Shown: positions 27,115-36,918, counted from the first letter of the stretch. The stretch: DNA of 64,000 bases from an uncultured Prevotella sp. (GCA_938028745.1 CALIZL010000019.1:1-64000); one strand, 5' to 3'. Program-made: numbers and translations. Notes: generated by a model from the sequence alone, not told the origin.

Positions 27115-28005
27115 TCACCAATCTTCCAAGCTACTCATAGCCTCCACTTCATCCTCTATCTTATTGGGCAAAGTGGGGAAAAAGTCGATGCCTGTGATGC
27201 TTTCCACGTCGTCGATGGTCTTCACGTAATAGCTTTTAGGGCGGTTGTCTCCTTCATTACGATAGATAAAACCGATAGCTTTTGGCTCGCCTTCCATACA
27301 CAGCACCACTTTAAAGAAAGCCTCAGGAACAGTTATCTTATTCTTTCCGATGGTTTTATGTTCGCCTTTCATCATCACAGGGCCCGCAACGATGTAGATG
27401 CAGCCATACTTTTTAGCCCATTTTCTGCACTGGCCTTCCAACTCTTTCCAATCGCCAACGTTCAGTTTATGGTCTTGCGGACAAATGTTAGTGAGCAGAA
27501 ACGATTGCTTTTGTGCAATTGCATCCCAAGAATTGTCGGCCGAAGGACAAAGGTGTCCGCGGTCGTAGCCACTTTTTACGTAGTCTGCATCAACGGCTCT
27601 TGGTTTGGGCACCTCCTTGTCTTCTTGAAAGCTAATGCCCTTACGTTCGTTGGTTCCTTCTGTGTGTTCGGCTGTTAATTGCCATGCCACCCAATTGGGT
27701 ATGCGCAAATCGCTGTTATACGATGCCATGTAAGCCACGCGCCTCAACAATTGTTCGGGCCTATCGGTCAGTTTACCAGGCACTTCAAGTGGCCCCAAGC
27801 CCTTCCTCTGCACCCAAGTACACCTATGTGTAATGGTATCTTGAACACTGTGTTCGCCCTCATACAGGTGTTGTTTAACTACCTGTTGCTCTTGAAGAGG
27901 TTGCACACCCACTTTCGACTTGCCTTTTTTTACAGGCTGCAAGCCAAAGGCCGACAAATAAGTAAAGGCAAATAACGCCAGATAAAATACTTTTCTCGTT
28001 TTCAT
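27115..28005 (-). CDS. Secreted DNA/RNA non-specific endonuclease (NUC family), copy 1
   Basis: A 296-residue nuclease of the Serratia-type beta-beta-alpha-metal family. The catalytic DRGHLCPSADN motif is present with His151 as the likely general base, and the LLTNICPQDHKLN segment carries the metal-ligand Asn region. The N terminus is hydrophobic (KVFYLALFAFTYLSAFGLQP) and exports the protein. The lipobox cysteine of its neighbour is replaced here by Phe (SAFGLQP against AACGLQP), so it is probably released or differently anchored. Residues from about 90 onward are closely similar to copy 2, which points to a tandem duplication. It likely degrades extracellular DNA/RNA for nutrition or biofilm turnover. 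Confidence 0.9.
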   Translation of the reverse strand: MKTRKVFYLALFAFTYLSAFGLQPVKKGKSKVGVQPLQEQQVVKQHLYEGEHSVQDTITHRCTWVQRKGLGPLEVPGKLTDRPEQLLRRVAYMASYNSDLRIPNWVAWQLTAEHTEGTNERKGISFQEDKEVPKPRAVDADYVKSGYDRGHLCPSADNSWDAIAQKQSFLLTNICPQDHKLNVGDWKELEGQCRKWAKKYGCIYIVAGPVMMKGEHKTIGKNKITVPEAFFKVVLCMEGEPKAIGFIYRNEGDNRPKSYYVKTIDDVESITGIDFFPTLPNKIEDEVEAMSSLEDW

Positions 28006-28244
28006 ATCTACTTCAAGTTTTCATAAGTGTTGCAAATATACGAATTAATTCGCATAAAACATCTGTTTCATGTAGCACAAATCTTCTTTTTTCCGCAACA
28101 GAAAAGCATCCTCAAAACTAAAAAGTTATCGCCTTAACTCCTAACAAACAAAGGTAATACTATTTCCCTTACCCCTTATAAACGCTCAAACACCTCCCCG
28201 TCTAAAACCTTAAAAGCAAAACTTTCAGCATTCTTTACCATCCC

Positions 28245-29126
28245 TTACCAAGCTTCCAAACTGCTTGTTGCCTCCACTTCGTTCTCCACGTTGTCGGGCA
28301 GAGCAGGGAAAAAGTCGATGCCTGTGATGCGTTCAACGTCGTCGATGGTATTCACGTAATAGCTTTTAGGCCTATTCCCCGACTCGTTACGATAAACAAA
28401 GCCGATGGCCTTGGGCTTTCCTTCCATGCACAACACCACTTTAAAGAACGCCTCTGGCACCGTTACCTTATTCTTTCCAATAGTCTTATGTTTCCCTTTA
28501 AACAACACCGGACCCGCCACAACGTATATGCTGCCATACGTCTTAGCCCACTTTCTACACAGATTTTCCAGCTCGTGCCAGTCTCCAACGTTCAGGTTAT
28601 GGTCTTGCGGACATACATTCGTGAGCAAAAACGATTGTTCTTGCGCAGTAGCATCCCATCGGTTATCGGCAGATGGGCAAAGGTGTCCGCGGTCGTAACC
28701 ACTCCTTACGTAGTCAAAATCCACGGCCCTAGGCATCGGCACATCCGTATCTTCATGAAACTTAACGCCCGCCCGCTTGTTTTTTCCCTCGGTATGAGCC
28801 CCCGTAAGCTGCCACGCCACCCAATTGGGTATGCGCAGGTCGCTGTTATACGATGCCGTGTAAGCCACTCGTTTCAGTATCTGTTCTGGTCTGTCGGTTA
28901 GTTTCTCAGGCACTTCAAGTCCATTAGCAGTCTTATACTTCGCTTTCCCTTGACTATTTTCTGCATCTATGCCGTTCTCGTTATCCGAATTAATCTGCCC
29001 GCCTTTCTGTTCCTGATAGGCACGTATACCGCTCAACTGTCTGCTACATTTAGATGGCTGTAAGCCACAAGCCGCCAAACAGACGAACGCCAACAACGCC
29101 AAACTATATACTTTTCCTGATTTCAT
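28245..29126 (-). CDS. DNA/RNA non-specific endonuclease lipoprotein (NUC family), copy 2
   Basis: A 293-residue paralogue of the gene just downstream. The signal sequence ends in LAACGLQP, a good lipobox, so the protein should be a lipoprotein. The DRGHLCPSADN active-site motif is intact, with His148 as the general base. The region between the signal and the catalytic domain (about 25-65) differs most from copy 1. It has a well-formed promoter at 29224-29255, and the 239-bp gap to copy 1 has only a weak -7 box, so both may be transcribed from here. Confidence 0.9.
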   Translation of the reverse strand: MKSGKVYSLALLAFVCLAACGLQPSKCSRQLSGIRAYQEQKGGQINSDNENGIDAENSQGKAKYKTANGLEVPEKLTDRPEQILKRVAYTASYNSDLRIPNWVAWQLTGAHTEGKNKRAGVKFHEDTDVPMPRAVDFDYVRSGYDRGHLCPSADNRWDATAQEQSFLLTNVCPQDHNLNVGDWHELENLCRKWAKTYGSIYVVAGPVLFKGKHKTIGKNKVTVPEAFFKVVLCMEGKPKAIGFVYRNESGNRPKSYYVNTIDDVERITGIDFFPALPDNVENEVEATSSLEAW

Positions 29127-29223
29127 AAATGCTGTTCAATTGTATCTTTCGTTTATAAACATAGTAAATAGATTTGTTTGATGCGACATTTACCCCCATC
29201 AAACAAAGTCGCAAATTATGCAA

Positions 29224-29255
29224 CAAAGGTAGCAAAATAATGCAGCAACAACAAA
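29224..29255 (-). promoter_or_regulatory. Promoter of the nuclease pair
   Basis: On the minus strand TTTG (29252-29255), a 20-bp spacer and TACCTTTG (29224-29231) form a full promoter, with an expected leader of about 90 nt. Confidence 0.75.
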
Positions 29256-29526
29256 TTAAAGCCGAAAATACGGCGCAAAGCGGCAACCTAACTCGCTCAT
29301 ACTACAAAAACATTGCGCCTTCATTCGTCAACACAGGCTGCACTTCAAATAGCTATGTTAAGCCACATTTATCCCAACCTTACTGCCACCAAACGACAAA
29401 AGAGCCATCCATCACCATTGAAAGCGAACACTACCAACAACAGGAACAGGCAGCAAGGCACACCCTCAAAAACGCAAAATGCAATGAGGGTTAAGGCATT
29501 GGCGCGGCAAACGTGTTAAAATTTAA

Positions 29527-29558
29527 TTTGGAACATATGGAGAAAATTCATATATTTG
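29527..29558 (+). promoter_or_regulatory. Promoter of the beta-barrel operon
   Basis: TTTG (29527-29530), a 20-bp spacer and TATATTTG (29551-29558) match the Bacteroidota consensus. The leader to the chosen start at 29730 is about 165 nt. Confidence 0.75.
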
Positions 29559-29729
29559 CAAGGTGTAACCCTTATCTGCACGCCTAGAAAGATGCGGAAT
29601 GGTTTCCTGCATCCCATGATATAACCATTTATGCACCGACAACGGCGATGCAAAAACATCGCATTTAGGGCGTCTTGCACAAAGAACAGGCTATCAACAC
29701 TCCCATTTCATTCCTTATCCCAACGACAA

Positions 29730-32135
29730 ATGAAAACATTAAATACATATCTATTGCTCATGTTCCTTTGTTTTTCGGTTTATGTTGAGAAGGCAGAGGC
29801 ACAACAAAAGCTGACCCTTATCGTGAGCGACGGTCTTAGTGGAGAACCTCTACCCTTCGTTAACATCAAAGTTAACGGAGCGAAAGACAGCTTGATATGT
29901 TACTCCGACTCTATCGGCAAGTGTGTAATTCCGCTGCAAGCAGGATTTTACGAGTTGCGACTTAGCAATGTGGGCTACACCAATCACAAAGAAAGCGTGA
30001 CACTCGATGCCGACAAAACGCTGCACATAAGCCTATCGGCCAATACCAAAGTATTGGGCGAAGTATCTGTTGTGGGACGAAAACGCCTTATCAAGATAAC
30101 ACACAACGGATTGGAATACGACCTATCGAAAGACCTTGCCATACAATCCACCAACCTACTTACCGCCCTCAACCGCGTTCCGTTGGTGAATGTAGATGCC
30201 AACGACAACATTACGGTGAAGGGCAGCACCTCTTTCTCCATCTTTCTTAATGGGCATCCTTATCGCATTGCGCAGTCTTCGCCCAAGGCCGTACTGCAAT
30301 CCATCCCCGTTAGCACAGTGAAAAAAATTGAGGTTATCGACCGCATAAACGCCCGTTATGGCGGCGATGTGGGCGATGCGATAATCAATATCGTTACCAA
30401 TCAGCAACTTTTCGACAACTATGCCCTAACCCTTAACGCCGGGGCAAACACCCAACCAAGGGCCAATGCAGGCCTCAACCTCATGGGAACGTACAAAAAC
30501 ATAGACTATTCATTGGGTTATAACTACGCTCTTGATGGCCAACGAAAGCAGCCCATTAACTCAAAGAGCAGGTATGCGCAAGGTTCGCTATGGCAAGAAT
30601 ACAATGGTGAAGGCATTGGCGACGGAGATTGGAAAAGGCATACCGTAAGGGGCATGTTGCAATGGAGGCCCGACACGCTAAACACCTTGTATCTAGACGG
30701 ACACGCCTTGATAGAACAAACCAACCTAAACACCCTGTGGCAACAAACCTTTAACGAACAAGGACAACTACCTTTACATAGTGCTTACGACTCTGAAAAC
30801 AAGAACACAGCCGGCACTGCCGAAGCGAATGTCATCTATCGAAACCTCTTTCGCAAGACGGGAGACGAGCGTTGGGTTGTCGGCTATCGGTATACCTACA
30901 ACCCAGACGTAAGACATTATTACCAAACCTACAGCAATTTGCTTAACAACGAGCGCAGAACCAGGCGCAAAACCAACGGCGGACTGCACGAGCATAGCCT
31001 GTCGGTTGACTTTAATTTGGTTAACAACGACAACACAACACTGCTCGTTGGCGGTAAGCAAACCTTGCGAAACGGAAACATCCAATCTTCAAACAAGTTG
31101 CTGAAAGACGGAGAATGGGTAGACGATGCGGCAGAAAGCCTACAACAACAGCAGCTGAAATACGCACAAAACGTATCGGCTGCCTACGCATCTATTTCGC
31201 TTGGTGTAGGCAACTTTACCCTAGACACCTCGCTAAGGTGGGAATATGGCGACTTAAAGATGCAATATCCACAACAAACGGTGTACAACTTCACTAACCG
31301 AAAGCATTATGTCCTACCCTACGCAAGCATATACTATCAGGGCAAAAGCTCTTCATTGTCGCTTAATTACAATACGGGTGTAACGCGCCCAAGCATACTC
31401 ATGCTCAACCCTTTTAAGGCTATTGTTTCGCAATACTTAGCGGCTGAGGGCAACCCACAACTGAAAAACGCCTACACCCACACGCTGGAAACATCATATT
31501 CGCTTTACTCCAACACGCTGTTCCTTTCTTACAGTCTGCATTACAAGTGGATAAACCACCCCATTATGGCCTTTCCTAGATACAATGCCGACAAAAAACA
31601 GCTTATCACCCAATATCAAAATATAGTCTTTGCACGCAACTTGGGGTCGAACCTTTACCTTAATTACCGTCCCATACCGCTGCTTTCGCTCACTTTCTCT
31701 GGAAATATTGATTGGTATAAGAATCAAGAAAGCGAACAACTCTGGGATAAAACCAACACCGCATACAACCTAACACTGATGTGCGACGTACTATTAAAGA
31801 AGAACTGGACTATCGCCTTGCAGTACGGCAACTACAAAAACCCTGCTGAGATATGGGCAAAATCGCACGCCTTCTCCATCTCATCGTTAGCAATCAGCAA
31901 GTCGTTCCTTAAAGGCGCACTCAATGTAAGGGCAGTAATGAACTCGCCTTTCCAAAAGAACAACGAGCTGTTGGTTGAGCAACATCTCCCTTATTTCTCG
32001 CGTTCGCAAACCAACTATCTCACGGCTAGGGCTTTCGGTATAGACATAACCTATACCTTTAAAAGCGGAAACCCCAAAGAGCTGAAACGTGATAGCCGCT
32101 TAAAGGGTTCTGACCAGAAGACAGGCGTTGAATAA
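29730..32135 (+). CDS. TonB-receptor-like outer membrane beta-barrel protein 1
   Basis: An exported outer membrane protein of about 801 residues. The start at 29730 is preferred because it opens a signal peptide (MKTLNTYLLLMFLCFSVYVEKAEAQ); an earlier in-frame ATG at 29631 adds 33 residues without signal character. A carboxypeptidase-regulatory-like beta-sandwich follows (starting LTLIVSDGLSGEPLPFVNIK). Next is a TonB plug-like domain ending near KIEVIDRINARYGGDVGDAIINIV, then a long beta-barrel of the OMP_b-brl_3 type. No Sus-type TonB box or SusD partner is seen. Substrate is unknown. It is followed 14 bp later by a second protein of similar build. Confidence 0.85.
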   Translation: MKTLNTYLLLMFLCFSVYVEKAEAQQKLTLIVSDGLSGEPLPFVNIKVNGAKDSLICYSDSIGKCVIPLQAGFYELRLSNVGYTNHKESVTLDADKTLHISLSANTKVLGEVSVVGRKRLIKITHNGLEYDLSKDLAIQSTNLLTALNRVPLVNVDANDNITVKGSTSFSIFLNGHPYRIAQSSPKAVLQSIPVSTVKKIEVIDRINARYGGDVGDAIINIVTNQQLFDNYALTLNAGANTQPRANAGLNLMGTYKNIDYSLGYNYALDGQRKQPINSKSRYAQGSLWQEYNGEGIGDGDWKRHTVRGMLQWRPDTLNTLYLDGHALIEQTNLNTLWQQTFNEQGQLPLHSAYDSENKNTAGTAEANVIYRNLFRKTGDERWVVGYRYTYNPDVRHYYQTYSNLLNNERRTRRKTNGGLHEHSLSVDFNLVNNDNTTLLVGGKQTLRNGNIQSSNKLLKDGEWVDDAAESLQQQQLKYAQNVSAAYASISLGVGNFTLDTSLRWEYGDLKMQYPQQTVYNFTNRKHYVLPYASIYYQGKSSSLSLNYNTGVTRPSILMLNPFKAIVSQYLAAEGNPQLKNAYTHTLETSYSLYSNTLFLSYSLHYKWINHPIMAFPRYNADKKQLITQYQNIVFARNLGSNLYLNYRPIPLLSLTFSGNIDWYKNQESEQLWDKTNTAYNLTLMCDVLLKKNWTIALQYGNYKNPAEIWAKSHAFSISSLAISKSFLKGALNVRAVMNSPFQKNNELLVEQHLPYFSRSQTNYLTARAFGIDITYTFKSGNPKELKRDSRLKGSDQKTGVE

Positions 32136-32149
32136 TAGCAGCAACTACA

Positions 32150-34543
32150 ATGAGCCACACAAACAAGACAGACAACTGCATGTTGAAGAACGCCATCCGT
32201 TTGCAGGCACAAGCTTTTCTCTCGCTCCGCAAAAAGCTATGCCTCGTGCTGCTGTGCGCCATACAGATGGTTTGCGCCCAAAGTTTCTCCATTAGCGGAA
32301 AGATAATCGACAACACAACGCAAAAACCCATAAAGGCAGCGCAAATAACCTTATTAGCAGCCGATGGAGTAAGCGCAAAAGCCGCTATCGCGAGTAACGA
32401 AGACGGTAAATTCGCCTTAAACGGCCTCTCTCCTTCCTCCTATCTTCTACGCATAACTAGCGTAGGCTATAAACCTATGACGCTGACTATCGCGGAATTG
32501 AACAAGGACACAGACCTAGGCGAATTTCTTTTAAAGCCCGACACCATGCAACTAGGTGAAGTTATGGTGTCGGCCAACCTACAAAAGAAAGCCGACAGGT
32601 GGGTTTTCTACCCCTCGGACGCAATAAAGCGACAAAGCACCGATGCCTACGATGTGCTGCAACGCATGGCGTTACCCGACTTGCAATTCGACTTAATGAA
32701 CCGAACGCTATCTTCTCAGAAAGGCGGTGCACTGCAAATACGCATCAATGGCATGCCTTCTAACCAGTCAGACCTTGCTGCCCTGCAACCACAAGACATC
32801 GCCAGAGTGGAATACATCGACAACCCAGGCATCGTTTACGGCGATGGCGTGGCCGCAGTGATATTGGTTCACACCAAACGAGGGTACGAAGGAATGCAAG
32901 GCGGAGTGCAAATCGCCAACGCCCTAACTGCCAAACAGGGCAATGCCTACGTTTATTTCAAGCTTATTGGTCTGAAAAACCAACTAAGCATCAAGGCAAC
33001 CAGCCATTATAAAAATGTGGGTGGCGTTTTCACCAACAGCTATAAAACCTTTCGTTACCCCACTAGCGATATGACACTTAACGCCCAAGGCGATGACAGA
33101 ACATACAGATTGTGTGGCGGCAGCATACAATTGGAGTATAACCAACTGCTAGACGAGCGCAAATCTTTCTTCAACGTCATGGTCAATTACACCACGTCTT
33201 ATCGTCCAGAGAACGTTTCGGCAAGTCGTGTACACCACAATGATGCGCCATTTTTCTACGAGGAGTTGCTCACCAAGGACAAAACCCACAACGTTTCGTT
33301 AGACCTCTATCTCGATAAGCAATTCACCAGCAATGCAAATCTGCTGGCCAACCTCACGGCGACATACATCGGCAGCGACTATCACAGAGCGTACAACAAG
33401 GTTTACCATGCCGCTGCACAACCCGCATTCACCAACGCCTACGATGTTGACGGCCAACACAAGTCTATTATTGGCGAGATTGTCTTCAAGCAACCCTTGT
33501 CTAAGGGGCACAACCTTAGCCTAGGAACATACAATCGCCTATCAGATACCCGCAACACTTACGAGGCAACCAACGGAACAAGCCCCACATCCCTATTCAA
33601 TTTCAACAATTACGACTACATAGAACTAAGCGGAACACTGCGCAAGCTAAACTATTCGGTTGGTGGTGGCTACTCGTTTTACCGCACAAAGAGCGATAGT
33701 CTTATGGCCAACTACCATTTCTTCCGCCCTTCCCTTACCCTATCCTACTCGCTTTCCAAGGCATTTAGGCTACAATATTACCTAGGCATCAATCCCGTTG
33801 AGCCCCAACTGGCCATGCTATCAAGTTTCGTTCAAACGCAATCCGAATACGAATTGCGGAAAGGCAACCCACACCTTAAACCCTATCAGGCCTACATCAA
33901 CCAACTTTCGCTCAGCTTTCGCAAACATGAAACCACGGCTAGTATTTCCACCTACATACAATACAGCAGCCATCCCTTTACAAACAACCCTCTCATCTAC
34001 GATGCTGCGACCAACATGTTCGTCTATACACTGGCCAACCAACACAGTTTCACCCATTTGCAAGTGCGCCTCTACGCTAGTCAGAGTCTCTTTTCTCAAG
34101 CCCTTAAACTATCCGGGTGGCTCACACTCAACCGCTACATCAACAACGGATTAAGTTTTTTCACTACTTATACGGACATAATTGGTGGCCTATCCCTCAC
34201 CTACGACCACACCACATGGGGCATGCAGGCCAACTTCTGTTCGGCAATCACCACCATGTTCAACGAAACAAAGACGCGAACAGCACCCACCCTGCAACTA
34301 AGTGCCTATTATAACATCCGCCGTTTGCGTTTCACCCTCAGCGTAAACAACCCCTTCATGTCGGTCGCCACAACGGTTTCTACACTTAATAGCGAACTTG
34401 TTAGCAGCACATCACATGTTTTTCAGAAATACAACGACAACCTTGTGCAGCTCTCCCTCAGCTATCATTTCAGGAAAGGAAAGGCGCGCAACCTGCAAAA
34501 GCAAATGGATAATGCCGACAATGATGCGGGAGTGGTGAAGTAA
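32150..34543 (+). CDS. TonB-receptor-like outer membrane beta-barrel protein 2
   Basis: A 797-residue protein with the same architecture as the gene before it: signal sequence (hydrophobic core LCLVLLCAIQMVCA), carboxypeptidase-regulatory-like domain (ISGKIIDNTTQKPIKAAQIT), plug-like domain (with RVEYIDNPGIVYGDG) and a large beta-barrel. The signal peptide would be more typical if translation began at the ATG at 32180; the choice of 32150 is uncertain. Sequence identity with protein 1 is visibly low outside the fold pattern, so this is not a recent duplicate. The 14-bp spacing implies co-transcription and perhaps a shared function. Confidence 0.83.
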   Translation: MSHTNKTDNCMLKNAIRLQAQAFLSLRKKLCLVLLCAIQMVCAQSFSISGKIIDNTTQKPIKAAQITLLAADGVSAKAAIASNEDGKFALNGLSPSSYLLRITSVGYKPMTLTIAELNKDTDLGEFLLKPDTMQLGEVMVSANLQKKADRWVFYPSDAIKRQSTDAYDVLQRMALPDLQFDLMNRTLSSQKGGALQIRINGMPSNQSDLAALQPQDIARVEYIDNPGIVYGDGVAAVILVHTKRGYEGMQGGVQIANALTAKQGNAYVYFKLIGLKNQLSIKATSHYKNVGGVFTNSYKTFRYPTSDMTLNAQGDDRTYRLCGGSIQLEYNQLLDERKSFFNVMVNYTTSYRPENVSASRVHHNDAPFFYEELLTKDKTHNVSLDLYLDKQFTSNANLLANLTATYIGSDYHRAYNKVYHAAAQPAFTNAYDVDGQHKSIIGEIVFKQPLSKGHNLSLGTYNRLSDTRNTYEATNGTSPTSLFNFNNYDYIELSGTLRKLNYSVGGGYSFYRTKSDSLMANYHFFRPSLTLSYSLSKAFRLQYYLGINPVEPQLAMLSSFVQTQSEYELRKGNPHLKPYQAYINQLSLSFRKHETTASISTYIQYSSHPFTNNPLIYDAATNMFVYTLANQHSFTHLQVRLYASQSLFSQALKLSGWLTLNRYINNGLSFFTTYTDIIGGLSLTYDHTTWGMQANFCSAITTMFNETKTRTAPTLQLSAYYNIRRLRFTLSVNNPFMSVATTVSTLNSELVSSTSHVFQKYNDNLVQLSLSYHFRKGKARNLQKQMDNADNDAGVVK

Positions 34544-34631
34544 CAACGCTTACAGCCAAGGCACCAAACCGTCTAGACACCTTTATTCACCTATTTATAT
34601 ATGTACAAATTCAACAAATATAGATACCAAC

Positions 34632-35486
34632 ATGCAAAAGACAAGAACCATAACACTGCTGATACTTACGGCCATAACCGCGCTGACGGCCTGCAATGCA
34701 CAAACCAACAGCAAACCCGTGCAGGCCAAAACAGTGCACGAGAAACCGCCAGTGCCCAACAATCTAGCTGCGCGCATTCCTGCCCCGCAAGGCTACAAGC
34801 GAGTAGAAGTGGCCGAAGGGAGCTTTGCACACTTTCTGCGTAACCTGCCGTTAAAGCCCGCGGGCAGCAATTTGCACTACTATAACGGACAGGTAAAAGA
34901 GCGAAAATACGCAGGAGCCGTTGTAGATGTGGACTTTGGCAAAAGTGCTAACGAGCAATGTGCCGATGCCATTATATTTCTTCGGGCCTCGTATCTATGG
35001 AAAACGCGGCAATACGCCAAAATAAACTTCAACTTTACCAATGGCTTTAAGGCCGAATATGCCAAATGGGCGCAGGGTTACCGCATACGCAACAACAAAG
35101 CTTGGGTAAAGACACAGAAGGCCGACTACGGCTACCAATCGTTTAGAAAGTACCTACACCTTGTGTTTCAGTACGCCGGCACGGCCTCGTTAAGCCAAGA
35201 ACTCAAACCCATTGGTCGCTGCTGGGCAGCAGATATTCAGGCTGGCGACGTGATTATCAAGGGCGGTTTTCCTGGACACGCCGAGATTGTGGTTGATGTG
35301 GCCGAGAACGAGAAAGGGGAACGCGTGGTGTTGTTGGCTCAAAGTTTCATGCCGGCACAAGAAATAGAGATTTTTCCCCAATGGTTCAGTCCCTCAGCCA
35401 ATGGCACACGCCTTGTAACCCCTGCGTGGACGTTTTATTCGCCCACCGACAAAACCCTACTTCTCCGCCGTTTCAAGTCCGAATAA
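34632..35486 (+). CDS. DUF4846 family lipoprotein
   Basis: A 284-residue exported lipoprotein (lipobox LTACNAQ at about 18-24). The body matches the DUF4846 pattern: GYKRVEVAEGSFAHFLRNLP near the start, QCADAIIFLRASYLW in the middle, and the highly conserved GFPGHAEIVVDVAEN with LLAQSFMPAQEIEI. The PGHAE segment has a possible catalytic His, but the family is uncharacterised. It follows the two beta-barrel genes by 88 bp and may be their periplasmic or surface partner. Confidence 0.8.
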   Translation: MQKTRTITLLILTAITALTACNAQTNSKPVQAKTVHEKPPVPNNLAARIPAPQGYKRVEVAEGSFAHFLRNLPLKPAGSNLHYYNGQVKERKYAGAVVDVDFGKSANEQCADAIIFLRASYLWKTRQYAKINFNFTNGFKAEYAKWAQGYRIRNNKAWVKTQKADYGYQSFRKYLHLVFQYAGTASLSQELKPIGRCWAADIQAGDVIIKGGFPGHAEIVVDVAENEKGERVVLLAQSFMPAQEIEIFPQWFSPSANGTRLVTPAWTFYSPTDKTLLLRRFKSE

Positions 35487-35573
35487 AGCAGAACATTAGC
35501 TATTTAACCCCAAGTAGGCATCTAGCTAGCAAGCCCAAATGGGCATCCCCCTAGACCTTATCCGTCTGCCTTC

Positions 35574-35635
35574 AACCCCCCAATCGGTAATTAAGAACCG
35601 GCTTTCAACCATTTTCTAATCACCGATTAGGGGTT
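35574..35635 (+). terminator. Hairpin and T-rich tail after the DUF4846 gene
   Basis: Arms AACCCCCAATCGGTAATTA and, reverse-complemented, AACCCCTAATCGGTGATTA are nearly complementary across an 18-nt loop, and the region leads into TTTATTTTTT a little downstream. It begins 88 bp past the lipoprotein stop. Confidence 0.55.
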
Positions 35636-35639
35636 AAAT

Positions 35640-36300
35640 CTAGTATTTATTTTTTACAAAACGCCTTCTATCCGCCACTCCCTTCTAGCAAAAAAAAGGC
35701 TCAAAAGCAGGCTTTTTGGTGCTATTTGCAGCCTTGTGCATTTCTTTTTTAGTTCAATTTTAAGAATACCACCTGCATTTAGCACCATTTTGCCTTTCTA
35801 GTTTGCTGCCGACTCGACATTTTTTCAACCCCAATAACCTGCATTTGGGCACTAAAAACCCCCTTTTTGAAGTGCTTTTTGCCCACTTTGAGCCACGTTT
35901 TTAATGGTTCGAAGAGGTTTTGTCTACCTCTTTGATGTGGATATTTATGCAAATCACCTCGCATTTAGCAGCATTTAGCCGTGCGTTTAGCACCAAAATG
36001 CCTTGCATTTAGCACCAAAATGCACTGCGTTTAGCACCAAAACGCACTGCGTTTAGCGGCATATTGCACTGCATTTAGCACCAAAGCGCACTGCATTTAG
36101 CAGCAACTGGGCCAAAATCAGATGCAAATTATGGTTTAATGCAATGCAAATTCATATTGCCTGCATTTACATCCACCCCCTTTTAGCATCAAAACAAACT
36201 TCCGCGAGAATCGATTTTTTGCGGCAAGGTGGGCGATTGGTGAACGGCAAGGGCTCTTTTTGTGTTAAAAATCGTGCTGAAAACGTGACAAAAGTTTGAG
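35640..36300 (+). repeat. Long intergenic repeat, copy C
   Basis: It has the same block order as copy B: left flank, tandem 22-bp units at about 35960-36105 with several substitutions (for example TTTAGCGGCATATTGCAC), then the right flank with ATGCAAATTATGG and CGCGAGAATCGATTTTTTGCG. It is in the same orientation as copy B and opposite to copy A. It lies between the end of the beta-barrel operon and the small-protein unit. Confidence 0.9.
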
Positions 36301-36380
36301 CAAACTAGATGATAAGTTTACCAACCAACAAGCATTTGGCGTATTAAGCCGGTACGATTATCTAGTCGCCAGTAGTTTTT

Positions 36381-36560
36381 ATAGCTGTGCTAGGCTCCCA
36401 GTTATACTAGATTTACTGGGCTTTCTAACCATCCTGTTTTTTCTAGTTGTGCTAGGTCTTCTGGTTATACTAGATTTACCGAGCTTTCTCGCAATCTGAG
36501 CTATTTCTAGTTGTACTAGGCTTTCTGGTTATACTGTTAATGCTAGCTTTTCTAGTCTTT
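36381..36560. repeat. CTAG-rich ~63-bp tandem repeat (three units)
   Basis: Units start at about 36381, 36443 and 36507. Each carries TAGTTGTGCTAGG, a CTTCTGGTTATACTAGATTTAC-like stretch and a GAGCTTTCT segment; the third is partial. A related CTAGGCTTTCTAGTTATACT phrase recurs at about 46505-46570. No coding frame is shared by the units. Confidence 0.7.
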
Positions 36561-36621
36561 GCTAGCCTTTTAAAACACTACAAATACAGCCAACAAGCAC
36601 CCTACCCCTGCTACCAAGCAC

Positions 36622-36663
36622 AAAAAAATGGCCGTTGCACGCCTTTCGACGTTGCAACGACCA
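36622..36663 (-). terminator. Rho-independent terminator of the small-protein gene
   Basis: On the minus strand the 10-bp arms GGTCGTTGCA and TGCAACGGCC (one G-T pair) are followed by ATTTTTTT. It lies 35 bp past the stop of the 34-residue frame. Confidence 0.85.
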
Positions 36664-36697
36664 CTTTCGTTAATATTTAAACCTATGAATTTTCTTT

Positions 36698-36802
36698 TTA
36701 TACGGGAACGTTTACACGGCCGTAATTGTACATTTTGAGCACGTTTACACAGTATTTGTTAAACTTATCGCTCATTACAATTTTCTTAACCATCTTTCTC
36801 AT
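36698..36802 (-). CDS. Small protein of 34 residues with its own promoter and terminator
   Basis: The frame encodes a basic protein that begins MRKMVKKIVMSDKFNK and ends with YGRVNVPV. It is not hydrophobic enough for a membrane segment and has no signal peptide. Support for a real gene comes from context rather than length: a purine-rich stretch (AGAAAGGAATAAAG) lies just upstream of the ATG, a full promoter stands at 36919-36949, and a strong terminator follows at 36622-36663. The whole transcript would be about 290 nt with a 110-nt leader. The family is not recognised. It could also be a small regulatory RNA with an incidental frame. Confidence 0.6.
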   Translation of the reverse strand: MRKMVKKIVMSDKFNKYCVNVLKMYNYGRVNVPV

Positions 36803-36918
36803 AACTTTATTCCTTTCTAATTTAATTATCCTAATGTTTTTGTTCGATGCATCTTCACATCGCGTTATCCTGAATATGTCCTATTAAAGACTTTAAGCGA
36901 TATTCGCTAAACGTGATG

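Larger units (their letters stand above)
29127..29729. other. Divergent intergenic region between nuclease and beta-barrel genes
   Basis: It holds the two promoters listed separately. An in-frame ATG at 29631 exists upstream of the beta-barrel gene, but the sequence from it has no signal character. Nothing else was recognised. Confidence 0.5.

Noticed and set aside
29631..29729. Extended start of the first beta-barrel protein
   Set aside because: The 33 added residues are basic and lack signal character. The downstream ATG at 29730 opens a normal signal peptide.
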